DNA of 64,000 bases from Thermatribacter sp048814795 (GTDB lineage: Bacteria; Atribacterota; Atribacteria; Atribacterales; Thermatribacteraceae): positions 1,240,001 through 1,304,000 of the forward strand of contig CP184673.1 of the NCBI GenBank assembly GCA_048814795.1. Reading direction: 5' to 3'. The notes beneath the pieces are model-generated. The model was given only the letters and a program-made list of their open reading frames with translations, was not told where the DNA came from and made no database searches. A program made the position numbers and the translations under genes. Positions 32,796-42,329 of the stretch are shown piece after piece. Position 1 is the first letter of the stretch. Each line of letters starts with the position of its first letter.

Positions 32796-32822
32796 GGAAA
32801 GGCCTTAGCTGTTTTGCCAAGT

Positions 32823-33734
32823 TTAGTAAACAATGGCTTTTACAAATTCTTCAGGGTCAAAGACGAACAGGTCTTCTATCGCTTCGCCCGTTCCAATCAG
32901 TTTTATGGGCAAAGAGAGTTCCTGATGGATTCTAAAGACAATTCCTCCTTTAGCTTGACTATCCCACTTGGTAAGTGCAATTCCGGTTATGGGAATAAAT
33001 TTAGCAACGTTTTCAGCTTGCAGGAAAGCATTCTGTCCGGCCAAAGCGTCTATTACCAGAAGATTTTCTACGTTGGAAGGTGGTATTTCTCTGGAGATAA
33101 TTTTGGACAGCTTTTCAAGTTCGCTAAGCAAGTTTTTGTTTACGTGAGACCGCCCTGCGGTGTCTATAATGGCCACTGTGTCTTCTCTTTTTTTGATCAG
33201 TTGCAGAGCATCAAAAACGGCTGCTCCGGGGTTAGTTCCAGAAGAAAACTTTATTATATTTACTCCTGCACGCTTTGCCCAAACTTCGAGTTGTTCCTGG
33301 GCAGCGGCTCTAAAGGTGTCGGCTGCGACGAGTGAAACTTTTTCTCCCTGATCCTTGAAAAAACGGGCAAGTTTTCCAGCAAGGGTTGTTTTGCCGGCTC
33401 CGTTTATTCCCATTAAGACTATAACTTTACTTGACTGCAAGCTGGCTGCTGGAAAAAGACGAGCATCGTTTTTTTCCAGGATTGAGTACAGTTTCTCGAA
33501 TAAACAACCTTGCCAGTCTTTATTCTCAGATCTGGTAACCTGGAGTTCTTCTATTATTTCCATGGCAAGGCGAGGTCCTATATCAGCTTGAATAAGAGCT
33601 TCTTCAATTTTTTCCCAATCTTCTTCAGTGATTGTTTCTCGATTCCAGACTGTATTTAAACGTTCTTTTATTTGTTTTTTCATGGAGTCTAAACTGTTTA
33701 GCCACTTTTTAAAGAAACCTTTTGCTGCGCTCAC
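32823..33734 (-). CDS. ftsY: SRP receptor FtsY
   Basis: FtsY docks the SRP-ribosome complex at the membrane. The 303-residue NG domain has GINGAGKTTLAGKLA, DTFRAAAQEQLEVW, DTAGRSHVN and TKWD. The long acidic A domain of E. coli is absent, as in many thermophiles and Firmicutes. It starts at a GTG with a ggagg site and follows smc by 3 bases. Confidence 0.96.
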   Translation of the reverse strand: MSAAKGFFKKWLNSLDSMKKQIKERLNTVWNRETITEEDWEKIEEALIQADIGPRLAMEIIEELQVTRSENKDWQGCLFEKLYSILEKNDARLFPAASLQSSKVIVLMGINGAGKTTLAGKLARFFKDQGEKVSLVAADTFRAAAQEQLEVWAKRAGVNIIKFSSGTNPGAAVFDALQLIKKREDTVAIIDTAGRSHVNKNLLSELEKLSKIISREIPPSNVENLLVIDALAGQNAFLQAENVAKFIPITGIALTKWDSQAKGGIVFRIHQELSLPIKLIGTGEAIEDLFVFDPEEFVKAIVY

Positions 33735-33737
33735 CTT

Positions 33738-36700
33738 TCATTCCTCCCTGAGATGTTTGTATGATTTGTTTATATGAGCTTCCGAGTTAATGTCTTTTAA
33801 ATAGATGGCTTTCGATATGCCGTTTTCCATAGTTATACCTATTATTCTCTGGGCTGCTTCCATCACTTCTTCCTGGTGGGTTACTACTATCAACTGCTTT
33901 TGTTGGGCAAAGCTTTGCAGGAGTCTGGCTATTTTTTGGGCATTAAAATGGTCTAAATTGGCGTCTGCTTCATCGAGCAACGCAAAAGGCAACCCTGCTG
34001 TCTCGAGAAGTGCAAGCACAAAACACAAACTGCAGAGAGCTTTTTCACCGCTTGATAAAAGTATAAAGTCACGCTCTTTTTTACCCGGTAACTTTATATG
34101 GGTTTCGACACTACTTTTCTTAAGAACCAGGCGTGCTTTACCACCCTCAAAGATCTCTGCAAAGTTTCTTGCGAAGGCTTGCTGTAGTTCCTTCATAAAT
34201 TTTTCGAAGCGATGTACGCTTATGGCATAACACTTCTGGATTTCGGACTGAGCAAGGGTAATTAATTTTTCGAACCCGAGTATCTGGGTTTTTAGCCATT
34301 GTTGTCTTTTCAAAAGGCGTTCCATTTCCTCTATAGCTCCCTGTTTTGGCGAGAGACTGGAGATCACCTGCTCTTTCTTTCTAATCATGCTTTTTAACTC
34401 TTCAGGGGATTGTTGTCTAATTTTTGCTATTTCCTGATTGGTCAGGTTAACGTCATTTATTTCTGTTCTTTCAGCTTCCAGTTCCTGAATTTTTTGGTAT
34501 ATTTCTTCTTTACGCATTAGAAAATTGTTGTAAAGTCTTTCCTGTTTTTGGAGTTTTTCTTGCAGAGATCTTATTTTGCTCTGTAAGTTTTTAAGTTCTT
34601 CTTTAAGTACATTCTGTTTTTGTTGCTCTTTTTCGACTGACTCTTTCAGCTTTTTAATCAGTGTCAGGATTTTTTGGAGCTTGGAATTTTTAGAATGCCA
34701 ATTGGAGGATACTGCCTGGTTAAAGTTTGCAGACTCGGAATATTTTTTTATCAATTCTATTTTTTCTTTTAATCTTTCGATCTTCAGCAGGTAATCTTTT
34801 TGGGTTGCATAGATGTGATCCAGTTCTTGTAATTTTTGTTTCTTCCTGTTTATTGTCTTTTTAATTTGGTTTGTTCTGTCTTGAAGGCTTGCTTCTAATT
34901 TCTCAAGTTCTGCAAGGCGCTGTTCTTTGAGTTGGAGTTTTTTGGAAGCTTCTTCTTTTTGCTTTTCTCTCTCGAAAGTAAGTTTTTGATACTGTGTTTC
35001 CTGATTCTGGAAAAAGTTTAACTTTTCTTCCATTTTGGCACAATGCAGTTTTTGGTTATGTAGCTTCTGTTCCGCTTTTTCTATCAGGTTTTCTGTGTTT
35101 TGGAGTTCTTTTTCCAGGGTTCTTTTTCTTTCTTGCAATTTCTCTTTGCGCTTTTTTAATGTAATCAGGGTTTTCGATTCGCTTTCTTGGAAAACAATTC
35201 TTTTGGGAAACACTCCGATTGCTCCACCCAGAATGATAAGGTCTCCCTTGGTAGTTACCAGGTTTGCGCCAGGGAAACTATCGAAACAAGCATTTGGAAG
35301 AAATTTGGAAGAGCTTTCACTTCTGAAAGAAGATACAAAACCGGGTGTTAAAAAGAACTTACCCCTCTTTTCAGAATTCTGAAGATGCAATAAAGAAAGA
35401 GGCAGGGTTTGAAGTTTATCCAGCAGCCAGGATATCGCTTCCACACTTTCTTCTGTAAACCCTTCGCTACGTAGTTTTTTTGCCAGATTTATGATGTGGT
35501 CCGCAACTTCCTTTTTTTCCTGGAAAATATTTAGCCTTTTCCTTACTCTTTCTTCAAGGTTTTTTAGTTGAAATAATTTTTGAAGAAGCCTTTCTTTTTG
35601 AGACTTGAATTTTGAAATCTGAGCAGATTGTTCCAGTATATCTTGGCATCCTTTTTCAAGGAAACTTTTTGCTCTGGCAATTCCCTCGGATAAAGTTTGT
35701 AGTTTTTTAGCGGAATTGAAAAATTCGCTATCCAGATTTTTTTGCTGGCTTACCAGAGCAGTAACCTTTTCCTGGAGTCTAATTTTGCGTTTTCTTGTAG
35801 TGTTTAGAGCTCTAAGATGGCTTCCAAGTTTTTGTTGCAGGATTCCAATTTCTTCAAGTAATTTCGTTTTGTTTTCAATTGGTTCAAAGTGAGGGAGATT
35901 CTTTTCCAGTATCGAAATTTCTTTTTCTACCTCAAGAAGCCTTTTTCTCGTCGAAAGAGCAGTTGCAATAGTTTCTCTCTTTCGAGCAAGGTAAATATAC
36001 AGTTCTCTTTCTAGCTCTTCCTTTTTAACCAAGAGCTTTTCCCGTAAATTGTTAATTCTTTCTATTTTCTGAGAAATGGTTTCTATTTCTTTCTCTTTGA
36101 TTGCGCTTTGCTGATAACTGAAGTTTATTTCTTCTTCCAGGGCCTGCTTTTCGAGGAATATAGTTTTTTGACGACTCACTAAGTCTTGAAGGGCCGTTTT
36201 TTGGTAAGCAATTTCTTTTTCCAGGTATATTGCCTTGATGGATTGCAACTCTTGAAACTCTATTAGATAACGCTTTTCTTCTTCTGCCAGAGGCTTAATT
36301 TGCTTGATCTGGAACTCCACTTCTTTAGCCCTTTCTCTTAATCTTTGGAATTTTGCTTTGATTTTTTCAAGTTCTGAGCATAGGTTTGTTAATTTTTCTT
36401 CCCACTCTTCTACTCCACTTATACCTTTTAAAAAGTGAAACCTTTCTTCGGGCGATGAATTGAAAAATTTTTGAAGCTGTTCTTGTCCAAGAGCCATAAT
36501 TTTAGTTTTAGAGGAATCTATTCCTCTTCTGGCAAGCTCGCTTCTAAAATCCCTGTACCTCGTGGGTTGTCCATTTAATAGATATTCGGAAGTATTGGAA
36601 ACGAAAATTCTTCTTCCTAAGGAAAATTCGTTTTCGGTGTAGTCAGACACCAACATCTCCACCAGAGCCATACTCAGAGGAGAGCTGGAAGAGCCCTGAA

Positions 36701-36893
36701 AAATGACTTCCTGACTTTTGGTGGTTCGAAGGAATCTTGGTGGGTTGGCCAGAAGCCAGTTAACAGCGTCAATAATGTTACTTTTGCCAGAACCGTTTGG
36801 TCCCACAACGACATTGAGTCCCTTGACGAACTCTATGCGAGTTGGATTAGCGAAAGACTTAAATCCCTGGAGAAAGAGTTCTTTAATTTGCAT
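33738..36893 (-). CDS. smc: Chromosome partition protein Smc, short form with reduced hinge
   Basis: SMC organises and segregates the chromosome as an ATP-driven dimer. The N-terminal head has GFKSFANPTRIEF and Walker A GPNGSGKSN. The C-terminal head has the signature LLSSGEKAL (LSGGE changed to LSSGE) and Walker B FALLDEADANLD. Long coiled coils flank a central region of only about 110 residues. That region keeps the post-hinge VTTKGDLIILGG but lacks the usual GVxGxVxxL and ALGxxLQ hinge segments. At about 1051 residues it is shorter than the usual 1150-1190. I prefer ATG 36893; TTG 36929 is inside rnc. It follows rnc, as usual. Confidence 0.9.
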   Translation of the reverse strand: MQIKELFLQGFKSFANPTRIEFVKGLNVVVGPNGSGKSNIIDAVNWLLANPPRFLRTTKSQEVIFQGSSSSPLSMALVEMLVSDYTENEFSLGRRIFVSNTSEYLLNGQPTRYRDFRSELARRGIDSSKTKIMALGQEQLQKFFNSSPEERFHFLKGISGVEEWEEKLTNLCSELEKIKAKFQRLRERAKEVEFQIKQIKPLAEEEKRYLIEFQELQSIKAIYLEKEIAYQKTALQDLVSRQKTIFLEKQALEEEINFSYQQSAIKEKEIETISQKIERINNLREKLLVKKEELERELYIYLARKRETIATALSTRKRLLEVEKEISILEKNLPHFEPIENKTKLLEEIGILQQKLGSHLRALNTTRKRKIRLQEKVTALVSQQKNLDSEFFNSAKKLQTLSEGIARAKSFLEKGCQDILEQSAQISKFKSQKERLLQKLFQLKNLEERVRKRLNIFQEKKEVADHIINLAKKLRSEGFTEESVEAISWLLDKLQTLPLSLLHLQNSEKRGKFFLTPGFVSSFRSESSSKFLPNACFDSFPGANLVTTKGDLIILGGAIGVFPKRIVFQESESKTLITLKKRKEKLQERKRTLEKELQNTENLIEKAEQKLHNQKLHCAKMEEKLNFFQNQETQYQKLTFEREKQKEEASKKLQLKEQRLAELEKLEASLQDRTNQIKKTINRKKQKLQELDHIYATQKDYLLKIERLKEKIELIKKYSESANFNQAVSSNWHSKNSKLQKILTLIKKLKESVEKEQQKQNVLKEELKNLQSKIRSLQEKLQKQERLYNNFLMRKEEIYQKIQELEAERTEINDVNLTNQEIAKIRQQSPEELKSMIRKKEQVISSLSPKQGAIEEMERLLKRQQWLKTQILGFEKLITLAQSEIQKCYAISVHRFEKFMKELQQAFARNFAEIFEGGKARLVLKKSSVETHIKLPGKKERDFILLSSGEKALCSLCFVLALLETAGLPFALLDEADANLDHFNAQKIARLLQSFAQQKQLIVVTHQEEVMEAAQRIIGITMENGISKAIYLKDINSEAHINKSYKHLREE

Positions 36894-36903
36894 ATATGGT
36901 GGT

Positions 36904-37608
36904 TTATTGGAGTTTTTGCTTTTCGGCAACTAAAGTTTCCCAAGCCTGCCTTGCTGCGGTCTGTTCTGCCTTTTTCTTGCTGGGTCCTTCTCCGTAAGCC
37001 ACAATTTTCCCGTTTATTTTTACTCCTACCAAGTATCTGGGACAGGTTTTATCTTCCTGAACTATTTCATATTTGGGAATACATTCCATTTTCTGGAGAC
37101 ACCACCTCTGGAGCAAGCCCTTGTAGTTCAAAGACAAGAATAAAAACTCCAGGCTTTCCTCTTCCAGGAATATTTTTTCAAGAACCTTTCTGGTAGTTTG
37201 GTAGGAACCCGAATCTACAAAGACAGCTCCAACCACTGCTTCCAGCGTGCTGGAAATTATAGAATCTTTTTCTCTACCGCCACTTTTTTCTTCTCCCTTT
37301 CCCAGCCTTACGAAACTGCTCAAGCCTATTCTGCGTGCTACTTTTGCCAGACACTCTTCGCTGGCCCACTTTGACTTCATTAGCGAAAGCCAGCTCCGGG
37401 GTTTGTCATAATTATAAAAAAGGTAGTCGGCTATGAATAAGCCGACTACCGCATCTCCTAACCACTCAAGTTTATCGTTACATTCCCCACTCCTGCCTTC
37501 CAGAGCTGATTTGTGTTTTAGGGCAGTTTCCAGCCACTTTAGGTTTTTGAACTTGTATCCCAGCTTCTTTTCGAGTTGCGATAAATCGTCGCAGAACTGC
37601 CCACTCAT
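36904..37608 (-). CDS. rnc: Ribonuclease III
   Basis: It cleaves double-stranded RNA, including rRNA precursors. The catalytic motif reads NDKLEWLGDAVVG, with a second acidic site at STLEAVVGAVFVDSG. A C-terminal dsRNA-binding domain (about 160-230) ends in GPSKKKAEQTAARQAWETL. The 234 residues are standard. It lies between acpP and smc, as in Firmicutes. Confidence 0.96.
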   Translation of the reverse strand: MSGQFCDDLSQLEKKLGYKFKNLKWLETALKHKSALEGRSGECNDKLEWLGDAVVGLFIADYLFYNYDKPRSWLSLMKSKWASEECLAKVARRIGLSSFVRLGKGEEKSGGREKDSIISSTLEAVVGAVFVDSGSYQTTRKVLEKIFLEEESLEFLFLSLNYKGLLQRWCLQKMECIPKYEIVQEDKTCPRYLVGVKINGKIVAYGEGPSKKKAEQTAARQAWETLVAEKQKLQ

Positions 37609-37622
37609 GAGCCCTGGGATAA

Positions 37623-37856
37623 TCAGCTAATCTTGGATTCTATGTATTCTACAGCTTCTCCAACGGTAGTTATTTTTTCTGCATCTTCGTCCGGGATGTC
37701 AATGTCAAATTCTTCTTCAAAAGCCATTATGAGTTCTACAATATCCAGAGAATCTGCGCCCAGATCGTCTATGAAAGACGCATCGGGGGTTACTTCGTCC
37801 TCATCTACACCAAGCTGATCCACGATGATTTCTTTTACTTTGGAGAAAACGTCCAT
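37623..37856 (-). CDS. acpP: Acyl carrier protein
   Basis: It carries growing fatty acyl chains on phosphopantetheine attached to the Ser of GADSLDIVELIMAFEEEF. The 77 acidic residues are typical. A strong aggaggtg site precedes the ATG. It is activated by AcpS (5514). fabF, which often follows, is not here. Confidence 0.97.
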   Translation of the reverse strand: MDVFSKVKEIIVDQLGVDEDEVTPDASFIDDLGADSLDIVELIMAFEEEFDIDIPDEDAEKITTVGEAVEYIESKIS

Positions 37857-37894
37857 TGTTTACACCTCCTATAGGAGAACTTTGAGGATTTATA

Positions 37895-38644
37895 TTATAA
37901 CATCAACATACCACCATTAACATGAATAGTTTGTCCTGTAATGTAACCCGAAGCTTTTGAGGCAAGGAAAGCAACTGCTTCTGCAACGTCTTCGGGATAT
38001 CCACCTCTTCGCATAGGTATCTGGTCTATCCATAACTTTTTGACTTCTTCAGGTAACCTGCGGGTCATATCGGTATCTATAAAACCTGGAGCTACGGCGT
38101 TGACAGTTATTCCCCGCGCTGCTACTTCTCTGGCTAAAGATTTGGTAAAGCCAAGTATGGCTGCTTTAGCGGTAGAATAGTTGGTTTGTCCTGCGTTACC
38201 CATTACGCCCACAACAGAAGAGATGTTTATGATACGACCGTACTTTTGCTTTACCATGTACTTCAGGACTTCTTTAGTAAAATTGTAAGTTCCCTGCAGA
38301 CAAACTTCGATAACCTTTTGCCAGTCTTCGTCTTTCATTCTCAAGAACAGTCCATCTCTGGTAATGCCAGCATTGTTTACCAGAATGTCTATTCTTTCCC
38401 AGGATTTTATTATGTCTTCTATCATTTTTTGCACTTCATTTCGGTTGGTTACGTCCACAAGATAGCCTTTGGCTTCTATGCCTTCAGAGCGAAACTCTTC
38501 CACTGTTTTAGTTATTTCTTCTGGTTGGCCTATATCATTAAAAGCTATCCGAGCTCCATTTTTACCAAGTTTCAGAGCAATTGCCTTGCCTATTCCCCTT
38601 CGTCCTCCAGTTATTATGGCTACCTGATTTTCGAAAGTACTCAT
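37895..38644 (-). CDS. fabG: 3-oxoacyl-[acyl-carrier-protein] reductase FabG
   Basis: It reduces 3-ketoacyl-ACP with NADPH in fatty-acid elongation. A 249-residue SDR with TGGRRGIGKAIA, LVNNAGITRDGL, the catalytic Ser in INISSVVG, the YSTAK motif, and the FabG-typical VAPGFIDTDMT. It overlaps fabD by 4 bases and precedes acpP by 38. The synteny fixes the role better than the sequence alone; compare the sugar-island SDR at 24146. Confidence 0.95.
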   Translation of the reverse strand: MSTFENQVAIITGGRRGIGKAIALKLGKNGARIAFNDIGQPEEITKTVEEFRSEGIEAKGYLVDVTNRNEVQKMIEDIIKSWERIDILVNNAGITRDGLFLRMKDEDWQKVIEVCLQGTYNFTKEVLKYMVKQKYGRIINISSVVGVMGNAGQTNYSTAKAAILGFTKSLAREVAARGITVNAVAPGFIDTDMTRRLPEEVKKLWIDQIPMRRGGYPEDVAEAVAFLASKASGYITGQTIHVNGGMLML

Positions 38645-39582
38645 AATAACTCGCCTCTTTCCAGTACTTCCTTTAGATTCTTGCTTGTATCGGTAAAAAC
38701 AACCTCCACATCCGAGTATTGTCTTTTAAGTAGGTTACCGAGAACTTTTCCAGGTCCTACTTCTATAAATGTTCGATAGTTGCTCTGGTAGAGGTAGTCA
38801 ATTACCTCTTTCCAGCGAACCGTACTGGTCATTTGTTCTATGAGCAATTCTTTAATAGTTTGAGGCTCTTCCACGGGCTTAGCAGTAACGTTACTTATAT
38901 AAGTATATTTTGGTTTTTTAAAGTCTACGCTTTCAAGGAAAGTGGCAAATTTATTTTGAGCCGGCTTCATAAAAGAAGAATGAAAGGGAGCGCTAACACT
39001 TAAGGTCACAGCTTTTTTGGCCCCTCGTTCTTTGGCTTTGGATAATATGTCGTTTTCAAGTGCGCTTTCTGAAGATATCACTATTTGGTCTGAACTATTA
39101 ATGTTTGCAATTTCTACTGGCCCTTGTTGCGAAAGCTCAGCAACCATTTCTTCTACTTCTTTCAATTCAAGACCAATTATTGCTATCATGATACCCGCCT
39201 TTGCTTCCATAGCCTCTTGCATCAGCATTCCTCTTTTGTGTACCAGGAAGACGGCTTCTTCGAAACTAATGCTTTTTGCACAAGCAAGAGCTGAGTACTC
39301 TCCCAGACTATGTCCGGCTACCACTTCCGGTTCAAGAGCACGTTCTTCCAGGATTGAAAAAGTTAAAAAACTGGTCGTCAGTATAACGGGTTGGGTATAG
39401 TAAGTCAAGTTTAACTTTTCTGCAGGACCTTCTAAGGCAAGTTCTAAGAGGTCCTGATTGCAGATTTGATTGGCTATTTCAAAAAGTTTTTTGGTTTGGG
39501 CTGGAAAATCTTCCAAGAAAGTTTTTATCATGCCTACTTTTTGGGAACCCTGACCTGGAAACAGAAACACTCTCTTTTTCAT
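38641..39582 (-). CDS. fabD: Malonyl-CoA:ACP transacylase
   Basis: It loads malonyl groups onto ACP. It begins MKKRVFLFPGQGSQKVGM with the GQGSQ oxyanion motif; the nucleophile elbow is GHSLGEYSALA, and a catalytic His region SAPFHSSFM follows. The 313 residues fit. It has 4-base overlaps on both sides. Confidence 0.96.
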   Translation of the reverse strand: MKKRVFLFPGQGSQKVGMIKTFLEDFPAQTKKLFEIANQICNQDLLELALEGPAEKLNLTYYTQPVILTTSFLTFSILEERALEPEVVAGHSLGEYSALACAKSISFEEAVFLVHKRGMLMQEAMEAKAGIMIAIIGLELKEVEEMVAELSQQGPVEIANINSSDQIVISSESALENDILSKAKERGAKKAVTLSVSAPFHSSFMKPAQNKFATFLESVDFKKPKYTYISNVTAKPVEEPQTIKELLIEQMTSTVRWKEVIDYLYQSNYRTFIEVGPGKVLGNLLKRQYSDVEVVFTDTSKNLKEVLERGELL

Positions 39583-40523
39583 TGATCTACTACCTCGGCA
39601 TATAATCTGCTGATGGTTTGTCTACATTCTTCTAAGAGTTCGGCAATAATTTCTTTAACGGGTTTTATATCCTTAACCAACCCTGCTATCTGTCCCATCA
39701 TTACTGAACCCTCCTGGACATCACCACAGGTGGCCTCTTTTAGCTTACCGCTGCCAAGCGCTTCTATTTCCTCTCTGGAAGCACCCTGTTTTTCGAGGGC
39801 CTCAAACTTGCGGGCAAGCTTGTTTTTGAGGCACCTTACAGGATGCCCCGTGGAGGCCCCGGTTACTACAGTAGAGCGATCTGAGGCTTTTATTATGGCT
39901 TCTTTGTAAGCGGGATGCACTTCGCACTCTTCAGAGCATATAAAACGAGTTCCTATTTGAATTCCTTCTGCTCCAAGAGCGAAGCATGCTGCCATGCCTC
40001 TTCCATCAGCTATTCCTCCTGCTGCAATAACTGGTATCTCCACAGCATCTACCACTTGAGGTATTAAGCAAAGAGTGGTTATTTCTCCCACGTGACCTCC
40101 CGATTCCATTCCTTCTGCAATAACTATTTTTGCACCATTTTTTTGTAAGCGCTTGGCTAAAGATACAGAAGCAACTACAGGAATGGTTATTATTCCAAGT
40201 TTCGAAAAATCCTCTATAAGGTGACCAGGGTTACCTGCTCCAGTAGTAACTACAGGAACTCTTTCTTCTTTGACTACCTTTATTTGTTCCTGGATGTAAG
40301 GGGAAAGGAGCATTAAGTTGACTCCAAATGGCTTACTGGTAAGTGATCGAGTTCTGCGTATTTCCGACCTCAACTCTTCTCCAGTCATGTTACCAGTACC
40401 AATAACTCCCAATCCGCCTGCTTCGGATACTGCAGCAACCAACGGAGCGGTAGCTACCCAGGCCATTCCTCCCTGAATAATGGGTACATCGATCCCCAGT
40501 AGCTTGGTAACTCTCGTTTTCAT
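39579..40523 (-). CDS. fabK: Enoyl-[acyl-carrier-protein] reductase II FabK (FMN-dependent)
   Basis: FabK performs the last reduction of each elongation cycle with FMN and is structurally unrelated to FabI. It is a TIM barrel of the nitronate-monooxygenase superfamily with PIIQGGMAWVA at the start, MESGGHVGE, PVIAAGGIADGRGMAA and GTRFICSEEC for FMN phosphate binding. The fab-gene context favours FabK over a nitronate monooxygenase. It replaces FabI here and implies triclosan insensitivity of this step (family knowledge). Confidence 0.92.
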   Translation of the reverse strand: MKTRVTKLLGIDVPIIQGGMAWVATAPLVAAVSEAGGLGVIGTGNMTGEELRSEIRRTRSLTSKPFGVNLMLLSPYIQEQIKVVKEERVPVVTTGAGNPGHLIEDFSKLGIITIPVVASVSLAKRLQKNGAKIVIAEGMESGGHVGEITTLCLIPQVVDAVEIPVIAAGGIADGRGMAACFALGAEGIQIGTRFICSEECEVHPAYKEAIIKASDRSTVVTGASTGHPVRCLKNKLARKFEALEKQGASREEIEALGSGKLKEATCGDVQEGSVMMGQIAGLVKDIKPVKEIIAELLEECRQTISRLYAEVVDQ

Positions 40524-41521
40524 CTTACACCTCTTGCCTCTTCAGCGTTGAGTTTGGACAGTCTTTCTCGGATGGCAAGAACTATACCATTTTCTGCCAG
40601 TTCTTTGGCTTTTAAGATTGCGCTTTTAATACCTTTTGCTTTTGATTTACCATGGCATATTAGACAAACTCCTTCCACTCCAAGCAATGGTGCTCCACCG
40701 TACTCACTCCAGTCGAAAGCTTTCCAGGCTTCCTGGATTTTAGCCGCTGAAGCTGGTTCTTTAATATTTTCCCGCATAATCTTGAAAATTAACTCTATAA
40801 TTCCCTCTCCAAACTTAAGTAATGCGTTACCCGTGAAGCCGTCACAAACCACAACATCTGCTCTGCCATCAACAATGTTATAACCCTCCACGTTTCCAAT
40901 AAAATCGAAATTAAGCACATTTTCTCTACTTTTGAGAAGTTTGTAGGTGGCTTTGGAGAGCTCGTTACCTTTGTTTTCTTCTTCGCCTATGCTGAGAAGT
41001 CCTACTTTGGGATTATCCACACCAAGGGTTATCTTGGCATACTCTGCTCCCATAACTGCAAAGTGGAGCAAGTGTTGGGGCTTGCAATCCACGTTAGCTC
41101 CCACGTCAAGCAACAAAGTATATGCGTTTGGATTGGGTATAGAAGTAACGATAGCCGGTCTTTCTACCCCAGCGATTCTCTCCAGTCCCAGCCAGGCAGC
41201 AGCCATTACAGCTCCCGTACTGCCTGCAGATACGAAGGCGTCAACCTTTTTTTCTGCGAGCAGCTGAATCCCTCTGCATATGCTTGATAATGGTTTTTTG
41301 CGCACTGCTTCGGTCGGATTTTCGTTCATTCCAATGACTTGAGGTGCGTCTTCTATGGGAAACCTGGTTTCGTCCATCCGGTATTCCGAGTATAGACGAA
41401 TCAACTGCTCTTTTGGCCCCACCAGGATCAAGCTACAATCTTCAGTATAACTTTCTTTTACCCCTTTTAAGATTTCATGGGGCGCAAAGTCTCCGCCCCA
41501 GGCGTCGATTGCTATTTTCAT
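40520..41521 (-). CDS. plsX: Phosphate acyltransferase PlsX
   Basis: It makes acyl-phosphate from acyl-ACP, starting phospholipid synthesis with PlsY. The 333 residues begin MKIAIDAWGGDFAPHEILKG and contain SAGSTGAVMAAA and VVCDGFTGNALLKFGEG, the family signatures. It follows rpmF by 11 bases. fabH, which usually comes next, is missing; fabK follows directly. Confidence 0.96.
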   Translation of the reverse strand: MKIAIDAWGGDFAPHEILKGVKESYTEDCSLILVGPKEQLIRLYSEYRMDETRFPIEDAPQVIGMNENPTEAVRKKPLSSICRGIQLLAEKKVDAFVSAGSTGAVMAAAWLGLERIAGVERPAIVTSIPNPNAYTLLLDVGANVDCKPQHLLHFAVMGAEYAKITLGVDNPKVGLLSIGEEENKGNELSKATYKLLKSRENVLNFDFIGNVEGYNIVDGRADVVVCDGFTGNALLKFGEGIIELIFKIMRENIKEPASAAKIQEAWKAFDWSEYGGAPLLGVEGVCLICHGKSKAKGIKSAILKAKELAENGIVLAIRERLSKLNAEEARGVR

Positions 41522-41532
41522 GGGTGATGCTA

Positions 41533-41712
41533 CTATTCCTCTTTTTCAATTATTTGCCTGCCGTTGTAGTAGCCACACTCGGGGCAAATCCGGTGGGGCA
41601 GTTTTGGCATGTGACAATGAGGGCAACTCACCAGATTAGGTGCTTTTATTACCCAGTGAGTTCTTCTTTTATTTCTTCTGCAACGGGAAGTTTTATTGGT
41701 CAGATTTGCCAT
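41533..41712 (-). CDS. rpmF: 50S ribosomal protein L32
   Basis: A 59-residue protein from ATG 41712 to TAG 41533. RRNKRRTHWVIKAPNLVSC and LPHRICPECGYYNGRQI are clear L32 signatures. Two CxxC pairs (C30/C33, C43/C46) form the zinc-binding type. The extreme N-terminus (MANLTNKTSR) diverges from the usual MAVPKRKTSK. It sits in the conserved yceD-rpmF-plsX string. Confidence 0.95.
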   Translation of the reverse strand: MANLTNKTSRCRRNKRRTHWVIKAPNLVSCPHCHMPKLPHRICPECGYYNGRQIIEKEE

Positions 41713-41786
41713 GGTACCACCTCTTCCAATTCAGGTTGTAGGATAGTATAAAACATTTCTCGGTTAGTTGCAAAGAAAATGCTCAG

Positions 41787-42329
41787 CTAAGGTTGCCAGT
41801 TTTTTAATATTGCAAGGCGGGGATCTATTTCCTCTTTTTGACAATCACACCTTTCACGGTTACGATTTTTTCCACAGACCGGACAAATTCCCTTGCAGTC
41901 TGGTTTGCAGAGAGGTTTCATAGGTAAATTGACTATGATACTCTCTTTGACTTCCTGGGTTATGTCGAGGTAGCTGTCTTCTTCGACAAAATATTTTATT
42001 TCGTCAGATTCTTGTGCTTCTGCTTCGATCTCGGATGGTCGATGCAGACGGTTCAGGTTGCGACATTCGAGGCGCAAGTTTGCTGATAGGTCGTAGACAA
42101 ATGGTTCTAAACATCTGGAGCAGGTAAGTATCAAGAGGGTGTTTATTTGGCCCTCGATCATTATTTCAGTATCACAGTTGATTATATCCAATGAAGCTCG
42201 GATTTTGTCGGCAAAGAGAATTTTTTCTTGACGAAAATACAAAGGATCGATCGTTTCCTCTATTTCTTCGTGGCTTTTCCCCCCGGCTCTTTTTTTAACA
42301 TCTCCAATATAAACCTTCACCTTGGTCAC
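41787..42329 (-). CDS. YceD family (DUF177) protein
   Basis: A 180-residue protein next to rpmF; the family is linked to 23S rRNA accumulation. CSRCLEPFVYDL in the middle and CKGICPVCGKNRNRERCDC at the C-terminus are the family's cysteine motifs, the latter probably binding zinc. It overlaps ackA by 4 bases. Confidence 0.92.
   Translation of the reverse strand: MTKVKVYIGDVKKRAGGKSHEEIEETIDPLYFRQEKILFADKIRASLDIINCDTEIMIEGQINTLLILTCSRCLEPFVYDLSANLRLECRNLNRLHRPSEIEAEAQESDEIKYFVEEDSYLDITQEVKESIIVNLPMKPLCKPDCKGICPVCGKNRNRERCDCQKEEIDPRLAILKNWQP

Noticed and set aside
38186..38779. 197-codon plus-strand frame opposite fabG and fabD
   Set aside because: It spans the junction of two coupled real genes in antisense; its composition is typical of a reverse-complement shadow.
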